NCBI GenBank assembly: GCA_964430755.1
Contig: CAYSFT010000006.1
Coordinates: 1 to 61,885, forward strand
Direction: 5' to 3'
Length of the DNA stretch: 61,885 nt
Source: Flemingiibacterium sp964430755
GTDB taxonomy: Bacteria; Bacillota; Clostridia; Oscillospirales; CAG-272
Numbering within the stretch: the first letter of the stretch is position 1; every line of letters starts with the position of its first letter. Below the pieces are notes generated by a model, which made no database searches, had not been told where the DNA came from, and saw only the letters and a list, made by a program, of their open reading frames with translations. Both the position numbers and the translations under genes were made by a program. Shown here piece by piece: positions 33,232-41,491 of this stretch.

Positions 33232-35211
33232 TCAGATGTCGATAACGACCATAGCGTGAAGATCAACCTTGTCAACGTCAGCAATAACCTTGCCGTTTTC
33301 ATACTTGTGCGCAATATCGGTTTCGGTGAGCGCTGAACCCTTGCAGTCAACACGGTATACACGCTTCGGCTCGGAAGCAACATTCGCGGTAAGCTCAACG
33401 CCGTAAACGGGGATGATATCCTCGATGATCTCAACATTATCTCCGCGCTTGGAGGTGTGAGCGAACAGAAGATGCGCAATATAACGGCTTTCCGATTCCT
33501 GATATGTGTATGTAACAACACCGCGGTCGGGCAGATTCTTAACAAGAACGGTGCGCTTGTCGCCGATAAGAGCTTCGATCATATGAAGAATAAGCTCCTT
33601 GGTGTGATATTCACCCATCTTTGCATAGTCGGTGAATACGTTCCATGCGATATAACCGGTATTTGCTGTAAGAACAGCCGCGGGACGGTCTGCGCCGGGA
33701 TTATTCGGAGTGTGCTGATGCGAGCAGAAATGTTTAGCGGTACGGTTGAAGTACGAATCCTCAAGGAGCGCCTCAACACTGCCGTTTGTAACGGAAATGT
33801 TATATGCCTGCTGATACATGATATAAGCGGTACGTCCGTTGATTGCTTCATATTCGGGAATCATATAGTTCGGGATAAACTCGTTAAGTCCCTCGTGCTT
33901 GATTCCGAGATCGAGAACGAGCTCATCAGCCCCCTTCTTCATGCCCGATTTACCCGAGCAGAGAATCTTACCGCCGCCTGCAACATAAGCCTTGATCTTT
34001 GCTGTCATTTCATCATCAAGACGTCCGAAGTCCGGGAGGATAACGAGCTTATACGGGGTGAGATCTTCATACTGGTCAACAATATTGAAGAGGTACTTGC
34101 CCTCAAGAAGTGCTCTCGATGCACCCATATCTGCGGTAAGGAATTCGCCGCCTCTCTGATGATTGAGTGCCTCACAGCTGAGAATAGCAACGTCGGCAAA
34201 ATGCTTCACGTCACGAATATAAGGCTCCTTAACCTCAACCTCCGCATATGCTTTACCGATGAGGTTATATGTGGACATATTCATCTCGCCGTTAGGATGA
34301 AGCTGGTCACCGATCGAGCATCTTGCGCCCTGAGAAAGCGAGAGTGCCGCCTCATAACGAAGTGCGTTCGGATGCTTGAAGCCGCCGAATTCACCCCATG
34401 ACTTGTGGAATTTACCGGTCATACCGAGGTAGTATTTATCCTGTGTACGGCTGTATGCAGCAGACATCGGGAAATGGTCATATCCCCATCCGCCGGTCGG
34501 AAGACTTTCAAGCTCGAGGTGAGTCTGGAACGAAATATGGTCACGGCGACCGGGAGTTGTGAAGCCGTTATGGAAGATGGTCGTGTCGGGATTGTACTTG
34601 CGAACAGCTTCTTCAATACGGCGAGCGTAGTTTTCGTAAACGATGTCAGCGTGCTTCGCCATATCAGCGTCATTCATGGGATCAAGTCCCATCTCGCGCA
34701 TGGACTTTAAGCAGCAGTTACAGTAACAGGTTTTGGGATACGAAATATCAAGGAAGATACCGCCGGGGTTATACATCTGCATAACCTCTTCAACCTGCTC
34801 GGCAAGGTATTCCATGTAGGGAGTATTAAAGCACATACGGTGCCAACCGGCACGGGTTGCAAAATCGTAACCGCCGTCCGGAGAGGTCTTGTTGATGTGG
34901 TGAGGATTTTCAAAGCAGTAAACCTCATCCCATCCTGCGGAAATGTATACGGGAGCGTTAACTCCGATCTCGGCGCAAGCCTCAAGCTGTGCCTTTAAGA
35001 GGTCAAACTTAAGCTTCGGATGCATGGGGGTTTTCTTTCCGGGATAGTAGCCCCAGCCATGGTGACACTTTGCAAAAATCGTGATCGAATCAGCGTGTGC
35101 CGCCTTGATAGCGTCCTGGAACTGCTTTTTGTCGAACTTATCGCCGACAGAGGGAACGTCCGGAGAGGTGTGGAAATCGAGGTGTACCTGACGGAATCTT
35201 AAGGGTTTCAT
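33232..35211 (-). CDS. GHL6/GH151-like glycoside hydrolase with beta-galactosidase trimerisation-type domain
   Basis: The 659-aa protein has a (beta/alpha)8 catalytic region (residues about 1-330; RQVHLDFHTSPDV, DSITIFAKCHHGWGYYPGK, PVYISAGWDE, GGIFLDISYPKTCYCNCCL) of the type called GHL6, followed by a GATase-like trimerisation domain (about 350-560, VILPDFGRLDDEMTAKIKAYVAGGGKI) and a C-terminal beta domain. Proteins with this order include GH151 alpha-L-fucosidases, so a fucosidase is plausible, but the exact specificity is inferred. No signal peptide. AAGGAGAT lies 8 nt before the ATG. Together with the GH29 enzyme at 19668 it suggests use of fucosylated glycans. Confidence 0.8.
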   Translation of the reverse strand: MKPLRFRQVHLDFHTSPDVPSVGDKFDKKQFQDAIKAAHADSITIFAKCHHGWGYYPGKKTPMHPKLKFDLLKAQLEACAEIGVNAPVYISAGWDEVYCFENPHHINKTSPDGGYDFATRAGWHRMCFNTPYMEYLAEQVEEVMQMYNPGGIFLDISYPKTCYCNCCLKSMREMGLDPMNDADMAKHADIVYENYARRIEEAVRKYNPDTTIFHNGFTTPGRRDHISFQTHLELESLPTGGWGYDHFPMSAAYSRTQDKYYLGMTGKFHKSWGEFGGFKHPNALRYEAALSLSQGARCSIGDQLHPNGEMNMSTYNLIGKAYAEVEVKEPYIRDVKHFADVAILSCEALNHQRGGEFLTADMGASRALLEGKYLFNIVDQYEDLTPYKLVILPDFGRLDDEMTAKIKAYVAGGGKILCSGKSGMKKGADELVLDLGIKHEGLNEFIPNYMIPEYEAINGRTAYIMYQQAYNISVTNGSVEALLEDSYFNRTAKHFCSHQHTPNNPGADRPAAVLTANTGYIAWNVFTDYAKMGEYHTKELILHMIEALIGDKRTVLVKNLPDRGVVTYTYQESESRYIAHLLFAHTSKRGDNVEIIEDIIPVYGVELTANVASEPKRVYRVDCKGSALTETDIAHKYENGKVIADVDKVDLHAMVVIDI

Positions 35212-35259
35212 AATCTTAATCTCCTTTTAATTTTTGCCCATACGCGGGCTGTTACTATA

Positions 35260-35288
35260 ATGATACATTAGTCTTGAAAAAAAGTCAA
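35260..35288 (-). promoter_or_regulatory. Promoter of the GHL6-type gene
   Basis: TTGACT (35283-35288), 17-bp spacer, TATCAT (35260-35265), minus strand. Confidence 0.65.
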
Positions 35289-35371
35289 GCCAATCATTAA
35301 AATGTGATTGTTTTATACCATATATTTTATCGTTTTTTGCATATTTTGCACCATTGTCGGAAACGTACTTA

Positions 35372-35401
35372 TTGACACATCCGTGACGCGGCGCATACAA
35401 T
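35372..35401 (+). promoter_or_regulatory. Promoter of the peptidoglycan-binding cluster
   Basis: TTGACA (35372-35377), 18-bp spacer, TACAAT (35396-35401). Confidence 0.55.
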
Positions 35402-35447
35402 GTCAATGCCCCCTGAATTCCTGAATACACGAAACGGAGGAAAACCT

Positions 35448-35855
35448 ATGGAACAATCAAGGAGCGTTGGCTATCTTATCGTCAACGTATCAACCGCAAG
35501 AGGCGCGATCCCTCTTGAGGGCGCTTCGGTAACGGTCATGTATGATGAAGAAAACAATACATCGGTGTTTACGGTTCTGACAACGGACATGAGCGGCAAA
35601 ACCGACAAAATCGAGCTCCCTGCCCCACCACGTTCACTCTCGGAAACGCCCGGCAGCACAAAGCCATACGCGACATACACATTGCAAATCGACAAGGAGG
35701 GCTATTACAGGGTAACCAACACAGGCGTTCCCGTTTTTTCGGGAATCACATCAATACAGCCGGTTGAAATGATACCGCTTGCCGAATACAACCCAGGCAC
35801 AACATATCCGAGATACGGACTTGACGTAACCGAGGATACCGATCCCGATTTGTAA
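35448..35855 (+). CDS. Small beta-rich protein of the SpoIID/peptidoglycan-binding cluster
   Basis: The 135-aa protein (GYLIVNVSTARGAIPLEGAS, TVLTTDMSGKTDKIELP, YTLQIDKEGYY) looks like a single carboxypeptidase-regulatory or prealbumin-type beta-sandwich. No signal peptide or catalytic motif is visible. Proteins of this type often precede peptidoglycan-binding genes in Clostridia. ACGGAGG lies 7 nt before the chosen ATG at 35448. Its TAA stop codon is also the first three bases of the terminal repeat of MITE copy E, so the original C-terminus may have been altered by that insertion. Confidence 0.78.
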   Translation: MEQSRSVGYLIVNVSTARGAIPLEGASVTVMYDEENNTSVFTVLTTDMSGKTDKIELPAPPRSLSETPGSTKPYATYTLQIDKEGYYRVTNTGVPVFSGITSIQPVEMIPLAEYNPGTTYPRYGLDVTEDTDPDL

Positions 35856-36113
35856 ATTATAGTTTAGAGTGCCCTCATCCGATGTGTGCCCTCATCAGTC
35901 GAGCGAAGCTCGACAGCTTCCCCCGGGAGAAGCCTTTGGGTAACAATTTATTTGCAAAACAAAGTATGGCAACACTTTAAAAAACTTTTAAATACTTCAT
36001 TTTCACGCTCGCAAATCTAACTTAAAGCCTTCCCTTGGGGGAAGGTGGCACGTCGCAAGACGTGACGGATGAGGGCACACACCTGATGAGGGCACACACC
36101 AAACTATAATTCA
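35853..36113. repeat. MITE-like element, copy E (arms S/Z)
   Basis: Ends TAAATTATAGTTT and AAACTATAATTCA. Left arm GAGCGAAGCTC (S) preceded by a duplicated CCCTCATC block, right arm CACGTC...GACGTG (Z). The AT-rich centre is about 90 bp. It splits the peptidoglycan-binding cluster between its first and second genes. Confidence 0.85.
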
Positions 36114-36141
36114 ATTCCAACTCAAAGAAAGGAACACCACA

Positions 36142-37533
36142 ATGCCACTTCCGTATATCCCCGAAACGATCACGGTACACCTCGGCGCACCGAACGAAGC
36201 CGCCGAAAACATAACCGTATCATTTCCCGATTACATAAAAAACGTCGCATCAAGCGAAATATACCCAACCTGGCCGGAGAACGCCATCCGCGCCAACATT
36301 TATGCACAGGTCTCGTATGCCCTCAACCGCATATATACCGAATATTACCGCAGCCGAGGATATGACTTTGACATCACCAACTCCACCGCAATCGACCAAT
36401 CCTTTGTCGCCGGACGTGACATTTTCGATAACATTTCCGCCATAGTTGACGATATCTTCAACGATTATCTCGTTCGCCCGGGTCAGGTACAGCCGCTTTT
36501 TGCACAGTACTGCGACGGAATCGAGGTTCAGTGTGAGGGACTGTCACAATGGGGCACGGTTGACCTCGCCGAGCAGGGATTGACGCCTTACGAAATACTG
36601 ACAAACTACTACGGCTCAAACCTCAACATCAACACCGATACGCCTATCCTTCCATATAGTGAATCACTTCCCTACCGCCCACTGAGGCTCGGCAACTTCG
36701 GGAACGACGTCCGTACAGTACAGATCCGCCTCAACCGCATCTCCGCAAACTACCCTGCCATACCGAAAATATATCCGCCTGATGGCGTTTTCGGACTGTC
36801 TACCGAGAATGCGGTACGTGAGTTTCAACGAATATTCGACTTAACTGACGATGGCATTGTCGGCCCTGCAACGTGGTATAAAATATTACAGCTTTACAAC
36901 GGCGTCAAACGCCTCAACGCACTTGCAAGTGAGGGACTGACACTTGCTGATGTTTCAACGCAGTTCCCGACGGAGCTTTCACGCGGTGATGAGGGCATAT
37001 ACGTCCGTGAGTTTCAGTATTTTCTGAGCGTGCTCGGCGAAAACCTTGAGGTCATCCCACCGGTCACAATAGACGGCATCTTCGGTGGTGCAACAGAAGC
37101 TGCAGTACGTGCCTTTCAGCGAGCGTACGGTCTTCCTGTAACAGGCATCGTTGACGAAGAAACCTGGGTTCAGCTCTATAACGCTTACCGAGGTATACTA
37201 CTGACCACCGCACAGTATTATAACGGCGTACCGGTGGCGCTTTTCCCGGGATACCTCCTGGTGCTTGGCTCACAAGGCGAGGAAATCAGCCTGCTTCAAC
37301 AGTATCTTTTAACACTTTCCGAGGTTTATTCCGAAATCCCGAGCGTTGAGGTGAACGGCGTGTACGGCACAGCCACACGTGACGCGGTAACCGCATTCCA
37401 AAATCTGTTCGGGCTTGATCCGACGGGTATCGTTGACGCGCTCACATGGGATGCCATAACCGACGCATACAGTGACGTTGCATACGGCAACCTTGCCGCC
37501 GAGGGACAGTTTGGCGGAAATACACTTTCTTAA
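36142..37533 (+). CDS. SpoIID/LytB-type protein with three peptidoglycan-binding domains
   Basis: The 463-aa protein starts with a SpoIID-like region (residues about 1-160): ASSEIYPTWPENAIRANIYA contains the Glu expected for the lytic transglycosylase active site, and CDG...GLSQWGTVDLAEQGLTPYEIL matches the SpoIID C-terminal motif. Three PG_binding_1 domains follow (about 185-255, 275-350, 370-445), each with the pattern DGxFGxxTExAVRxFQ and GIVxxxTW. No signal peptide is visible. Such proteins remodel peptidoglycan, in some cases during engulfment or spore formation; that role is inferred. AAAGAAAGGAAC precedes the ATG. Confidence 0.85.
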   Translation: MPLPYIPETITVHLGAPNEAAENITVSFPDYIKNVASSEIYPTWPENAIRANIYAQVSYALNRIYTEYYRSRGYDFDITNSTAIDQSFVAGRDIFDNISAIVDDIFNDYLVRPGQVQPLFAQYCDGIEVQCEGLSQWGTVDLAEQGLTPYEILTNYYGSNLNINTDTPILPYSESLPYRPLRLGNFGNDVRTVQIRLNRISANYPAIPKIYPPDGVFGLSTENAVREFQRIFDLTDDGIVGPATWYKILQLYNGVKRLNALASEGLTLADVSTQFPTELSRGDEGIYVREFQYFLSVLGENLEVIPPVTIDGIFGGATEAAVRAFQRAYGLPVTGIVDEETWVQLYNAYRGILLTTAQYYNGVPVALFPGYLLVLGSQGEEISLLQQYLLTLSEVYSEIPSVEVNGVYGTATRDAVTAFQNLFGLDPTGIVDALTWDAITDAYSDVAYGNLAAEGQFGGNTLS

Positions 37534-37545
37534 ATGAGGTAAACC

Positions 37546-38073
37546 ATGAGAGATATCACAGACGAAAAAAATAACATATCCGAGCTGCAGAGATACCTGC
37601 GCGAGCTGCATTACGACACACGCGGCGAGATACCGCTTGTAAACCCCGACGGCATATACGGCCCCGAAACTGCATCGGCAGTCGAGGCATTTCAGCGTAT
37701 ATATTCTCTGCCTGTCACAGGGGAGGCAGACAATGCCACATGGGACGCCATTTATAAAGAGTATCAAAACGCCGTCAAGCGCCGCGCACGTCCAAGTCCC
37801 ATCTATCCATTTCCCGAGGAGGATGATTACGAAATAGATGAGGGAGAATATTCCGACATCGTTGCAATAGTGCAGTTCATGCTCCGCCTGCTCGCAAACG
37901 CATATGACAACATCGACGGTATGCCGCCCGAGGGAGTTTACAACGAATCCACCATAAAGGATATAAAAGCCTTTCAGGAAGCATACAGACTGCCCGTGAC
38001 AGGACGGGTTGACAAAGCGACATGGAACGCTCTCGCCGAAGCGTATAATCTGCTTAACCAAATCGACAATTGA
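37546..38073 (+). CDS. Protein with two peptidoglycan-binding domains
   Basis: The 175-aa protein consists of two PG_binding_1 domains (residues about 8-75, PDGIYGPETASAVEAFQRIYSLP, and about 100-165, PEGVYNESTIKDIKAFQEAYRLP in pieces), joined by an acidic linker (EEDDYEIDEGEYSD). No catalytic domain or signal peptide. It starts 12 bp after the SpoIID-type gene and is certainly in the same operon, perhaps serving as its partner. Confidence 0.87.
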   Translation: MRDITDEKNNISELQRYLRELHYDTRGEIPLVNPDGIYGPETASAVEAFQRIYSLPVTGEADNATWDAIYKEYQNAVKRRARPSPIYPFPEEDDYEIDEGEYSDIVAIVQFMLRLLANAYDNIDGMPPEGVYNESTIKDIKAFQEAYRLPVTGRVDKATWNALAEAYNLLNQIDN

Positions 38074-38100
38074 CCTTAAAAGAAAACTTTTCCAAAACCC

Positions 38101-38129
38101 TTGAAATCATGGAAATGATGATGTATAAT
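38101..38129 (+). promoter_or_regulatory. Promoter of the Gfo/Idh/MocA gene
   Basis: TTGAAA (38101-38106), 17-bp spacer, TATAAT (38124-38129). Confidence 0.72.
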
Positions 38130-38235
38130 AAAAATGTGAATGGCGAAACGGTGTCCGAAATGATGCGGGGTTTATCGCAAAATGGAGGATGCGGCAGTCA
38201 TATCGCAATTTATATTTTTATGGAGGAAGCCAAAA

Positions 38236-39399
38236 ATGGCAGATAAAACACTTAGCCAATTTGCTTCAAAGAACAAAGAGCCTGTTGCAGACAGGAGAAA
38301 AAAATTAAAGGTCGGTATCATTGGAACCGGTTGGATCGCCGAGGCTCACGCCCTCAACTATAAAGAAATGCCCGATGTTGAGATCGTTGCGCTGACAGAC
38401 CTGATTCCCGGCAAGGCAGAGTCCTTCAAGAAAAAGTTCGGCATACCCGGCAATGTCCGCTTCTATCCGAGTCATAAGGAAATGATCGATAACGAAGAAC
38501 TTGACATTGTAAGCGTTTGTACATACAACGTAACCCACGCCGAATGTACCATCTATGCGCTTGAGCATGGTATTAACGTAATGCTTGAGAAACCAATGAC
38601 TGTAACGCTTGAGGAAGCAGCAGACATCATGCGTGCCGAAAAAAAGAGCGGCAAGCTTCTTTCAATCGGTTTCCAACCCAGACTCGACGATAATATGCAG
38701 ATGATCAAGAAGATCGTTGAATCGGGCGAGCTCGGCGAAATTTACTACATCCAGACAGGCGGCGGACGTCGCCGCGGCATCCCGAATTCCACTTTCATTG
38801 AAAAGAGAACCGCAGGTTTCGGCGCACTCGGTGATATCGGATGCTATTCCCTCGACATGGTGCTTAACGCAATCGGTTATCCAACGCCCAAAACGGTTTC
38901 GGCATATACGTCCGATTTCTTCGGCACAAACCCAATATATAATAATCCAACTGACGCGGCTCGTTTCGATGTTGACGACTTTGCGGCAGCGTTCATCCGT
39001 CTTGAACCCGGTAAATACGGCGATAAGAACGGCATCGTCCTCGACTTCAGAATCTCGTGGGCAATGCACGTTGATACCCCCGGTGACACCATTATTTTCG
39101 GTAAAAAAGGCGCACTTCGTATTCCCTCAACCGAATGTTGGAACGGCACTGTCGGCGGTCAGATGAAGATTTATCACGACGTTGCAGGCGCAAGAGTTGA
39201 AACTATCGTTCCGATTATCCAAAATAAAGGTCAAGGACTTTTCTATAAGAAGCTGCGCTCATTCATCGACGCTGTCAAGACCGGCGGCGAAGCTCCCATT
39301 CCGTCAAGCCAGATCATCAAGAATCAGGCAATTCTCGAGGGCATAGTTAAATCGGCAGAGCTCGGTCGCGAAATTGAAATCGTAATGCCCGAAATATAA
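38236..39399 (+). CDS. Gfo/Idh/MocA family oxidoreductase
   Basis: The 387-aa protein has the N-terminal Rossmann motif VGIIGTGWIAEAH (residues about 27-39), the family EKPMT motif (VMLEKPMTVT near 115), and the catalytic-type GxxGDIGCYSLDM segment. Members oxidise or reduce sugars and cyclitols with NAD(P). I chose the ATG at 38236 because GGAGGAAG lies 7 nt before it; the upstream in-frame ATG at 38182 lacks a site. Monocistronic with its own promoter and terminator. The substrate cannot be read from the sequence. Confidence 0.9.
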   Translation: MADKTLSQFASKNKEPVADRRKKLKVGIIGTGWIAEAHALNYKEMPDVEIVALTDLIPGKAESFKKKFGIPGNVRFYPSHKEMIDNEELDIVSVCTYNVTHAECTIYALEHGINVMLEKPMTVTLEEAADIMRAEKKSGKLLSIGFQPRLDDNMQMIKKIVESGELGEIYYIQTGGGRRRGIPNSTFIEKRTAGFGALGDIGCYSLDMVLNAIGYPTPKTVSAYTSDFFGTNPIYNNPTDAARFDVDDFAAAFIRLEPGKYGDKNGIVLDFRISWAMHVDTPGDTIIFGKKGALRIPSTECWNGTVGGQMKIYHDVAGARVETIVPIIQNKGQGLFYKKLRSFIDAVKTGGEAPIPSSQIIKNQAILEGIVKSAELGREIEIVMPEI

Positions 39400-39415
39400 T
39401 TTTAAATAATACAAA

Positions 39416-39452
39416 GGTGTTGTCTCCTTCAATGGTGGGCAACGCCTTTTTT
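39416..39452 (+). terminator. Intrinsic terminator of the oxidoreductase gene
   Basis: GGTGTTG...CAACGCC stem followed by TTTTTTG. MITE copy F begins 4 bp later. Confidence 0.75.
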
Positions 39453-39456
39453 GTGT

Positions 39457-39665
39457 GATAAATTATAGTTTATGCCCTCATCAGTGGTGTGCCCTCATCC
39501 GTCACGTCTTGCGACGTGCCACCTTCCCCCAGAGGAAGGCTTTAAAGTAGTCGGCGCAATATATTTAATATACTAAATCTTACCCAAAGGCTTCTCCTGG
39601 AAGAGAGCTGTAAAAGATTGCTTCGCAACTTTGACTGATGAGGGCATACCAAACTATAATTTATC
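39457..39665. repeat. MITE-like element, copy F (arms Z/K)
   Basis: Perfect 15-bp terminal inverted repeats GATAAATTATAGTTT/AAACTATAATTTATC. Left arm CACGTC...GACGTG (Z), right arm GATTGCTTCGCAAC (K). It has the best-conserved ends of the six copies. Confidence 0.88.
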
Positions 39666-39695
39666 GCACACTTAAATATGACAATAATAAAACCG

Positions 39696-39735
39696 CAAAA
39701 AATCCGCAAGACACCATACATACAGCATCTTGCGG
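39696..39735 (-). terminator. Intrinsic terminator of the M23-like gene
   Basis: CCGCAAGA...TCTTGCGG stem followed by ATTTTTTGCGG on the minus strand. Confidence 0.75.
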
Positions 39736-39751
39736 AGCTTTTTATTCAATT

Positions 39752-41383
39752 TTACTGTTCCATCGGGATTCCGTTTTCCCAGAGATCATACTGCGAAACC
39801 GGCACATCGTACACCGAAACAGCTATGTGACAGATCGGATCAATACTTGTAAATCCGGTCGTGCCGCCATAACCGATAACGTCACCCTTGGCAACTACGT
39901 CACCAACCTGAACCGGTATATTTTCGCCAAGATGAGCATACCAGCTCTTGAGTCCGAGACCGTGGTCGATAACAACTACATATCCCGAATAATCGAGGTA
40001 TCCTGCGAATACAACCTTACCGTTGTTCATCGCCATGATGTTCTCACCGAATTTTACAATGTAATCGCAGCCCTCATGACGGAATGTTTCGGATGTACCC
40101 GTGATCGTTACGTGGCGTCCGAATCCGATACGGACATTACCGCCTGCTGTTCCCTCGTGGAATGTACCCTCCCAAAGAGGTGTTGCTTCGGTTTCGGCGA
40201 TGATCGGTGCCATCGTTTCGCTGAAGGTCTTCATCGTAGTTTCGGTTCTTGTCTGGCTTACAACCGTGGGAGTTACCGAAATCGAGGATGAAGCAAATGT
40301 CTTTTTCTTGATATTAAGCGTCATCGGCTGAGTAACTTCGCCGTATGTGCAGGTAAACTGAACCTCAGTGCCCTCAAAATCCATATTGATTGGAACGAGC
40401 GCACGTGCATACATTCCGTCCTTAAAGAAAACAGGAGTGTAACCGATATCAGGTTCACTTGCAAATGTTATAGCAGAGGGATCGTCAACATTTCTTGCCG
40501 ATATCACAACAAAGTCGCCCGGCTCAACCTCGGTTCTGCCGAGATAAAACGCTGCGGGAACAAGAACCTTTGCCTTGAATTCGTATTTCGCAGAGCCGGT
40601 GAAAGCAGGGTTTGCATACCAATCCGCTTCAACAAGAACATCAATCGTTCTGCCCTCAAGCGAAGTGTTTACAACTCCATCATAACCGCCTGTGTAAATT
40701 GTTGATCCGTCAGCCGTGACTGTTACACTGATATCGTCAGGTTGATTGTCGAATGAAAGCGCAAACGCACCCTTCATCTCATAAACCTTGTCCGTCTTCG
40801 GCGCGGATTCAATACCGTCAAGTGCAACATATGCTCCACCGTAGGTCTGATATTCCCAATCAGCATCAGTCGGAAGCAATGCCTCGCCGGAAATTGTCAT
40901 AGTCGGGAAGTCGGTCGTTTCATAAAGGCAGCGTGCATACTTTGTTGCAAGGAAAGAAGTTGCATCCTCAGAGTTAATCTGATGGAAATTCTTTCGCGAA
41001 TCAACGAAATACGCTTCACTCGGATCAGATGTGAAATAATAATTATAAACCTGAACGCGGTCATAATTATAATATTTGAATTCAAACATATCACTCTCTG
41101 AAACGGTTTCGGGAAGTGACGCACAAGACTCTGAATTATTGTTTATCGAAATAAATCCGGATATATCCTTCATATCGTCCGAATTATCCGCCATAAGCGT
41201 AAACACCTTTCCGTCGGTGTCCGTAATTTCGAGCTTGGTGACGTTACTTTTGCTTATTGAAACATTCTGCGCGGCTATGTAACTGATAACAGCTATTATC
41301 GTCGGCAGAAGTATTGCCGCAACAATTCCCACAATTCTGAGAATACCGTTTTTCGGCAGGGTTTGATTTTCAGATTTGCTCAT
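39752..41383 (-). CDS. Membrane-anchored M23 (LytM-like) protein with altered active site
   Basis: The 543-aa protein has one N-terminal transmembrane segment (residues about 16-38, LRIVGIVAAILLPTIIAVIS), a long beta-rich extracellular region and a C-terminal M23 domain (about 430-535). Zinc ligands are present in the HxxxD motif (RHEGCD) and in the second His of the HxH position; SWYAHLGE supplies one catalytic His. At the HxH motif the sequence is I-C-H-I-A-V, so the first, catalytic His is Ile. The protein may be a non-catalytic activator or binder, as LytM-domain proteins such as EnvC are. I chose the second ATG (41383) because AGAGG is 7 nt before it. Confidence 0.88.
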   Translation of the reverse strand: MSKSENQTLPKNGILRIVGIVAAILLPTIIAVISYIAAQNVSISKSNVTKLEITDTDGKVFTLMADNSDDMKDISGFISINNNSESCASLPETVSESDMFEFKYYNYDRVQVYNYYFTSDPSEAYFVDSRKNFHQINSEDATSFLATKYARCLYETTDFPTMTISGEALLPTDADWEYQTYGGAYVALDGIESAPKTDKVYEMKGAFALSFDNQPDDISVTVTADGSTIYTGGYDGVVNTSLEGRTIDVLVEADWYANPAFTGSAKYEFKAKVLVPAAFYLGRTEVEPGDFVVISARNVDDPSAITFASEPDIGYTPVFFKDGMYARALVPINMDFEGTEVQFTCTYGEVTQPMTLNIKKKTFASSSISVTPTVVSQTRTETTMKTFSETMAPIIAETEATPLWEGTFHEGTAGGNVRIGFGRHVTITGTSETFRHEGCDYIVKFGENIMAMNNGKVVFAGYLDYSGYVVVIDHGLGLKSWYAHLGENIPVQVGDVVAKGDVIGYGGTTGFTSIDPICHIAVSVYDVPVSQYDLWENGIPMEQ

Positions 41384-41425
41384 TTGCATACCTCTTTTCG
41401 GTGTTTTTTATTACACTATACTATT

Positions 41426-41454
41426 ATTATACATTATTTTAACTCCAAGGTCAA
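41426..41454 (-). promoter_or_regulatory. Promoter of the M23-like gene
   Basis: TTGACC (41449-41454), 17-bp spacer, TATAAT (41426-41431), minus strand. Confidence 0.75.
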
Positions 41455-41491
41455 GTATATTCTGAAATTTTATCAAACGTATAATTAAGTT

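Noticed and set aside
9229..39665. The six dispersed repeats as a CRISPR array or rRNA/tRNA remnants
   Set aside because: They are single, widely separated copies with terminal inverted repeats and internal hairpins, without regular spacing or spacers.
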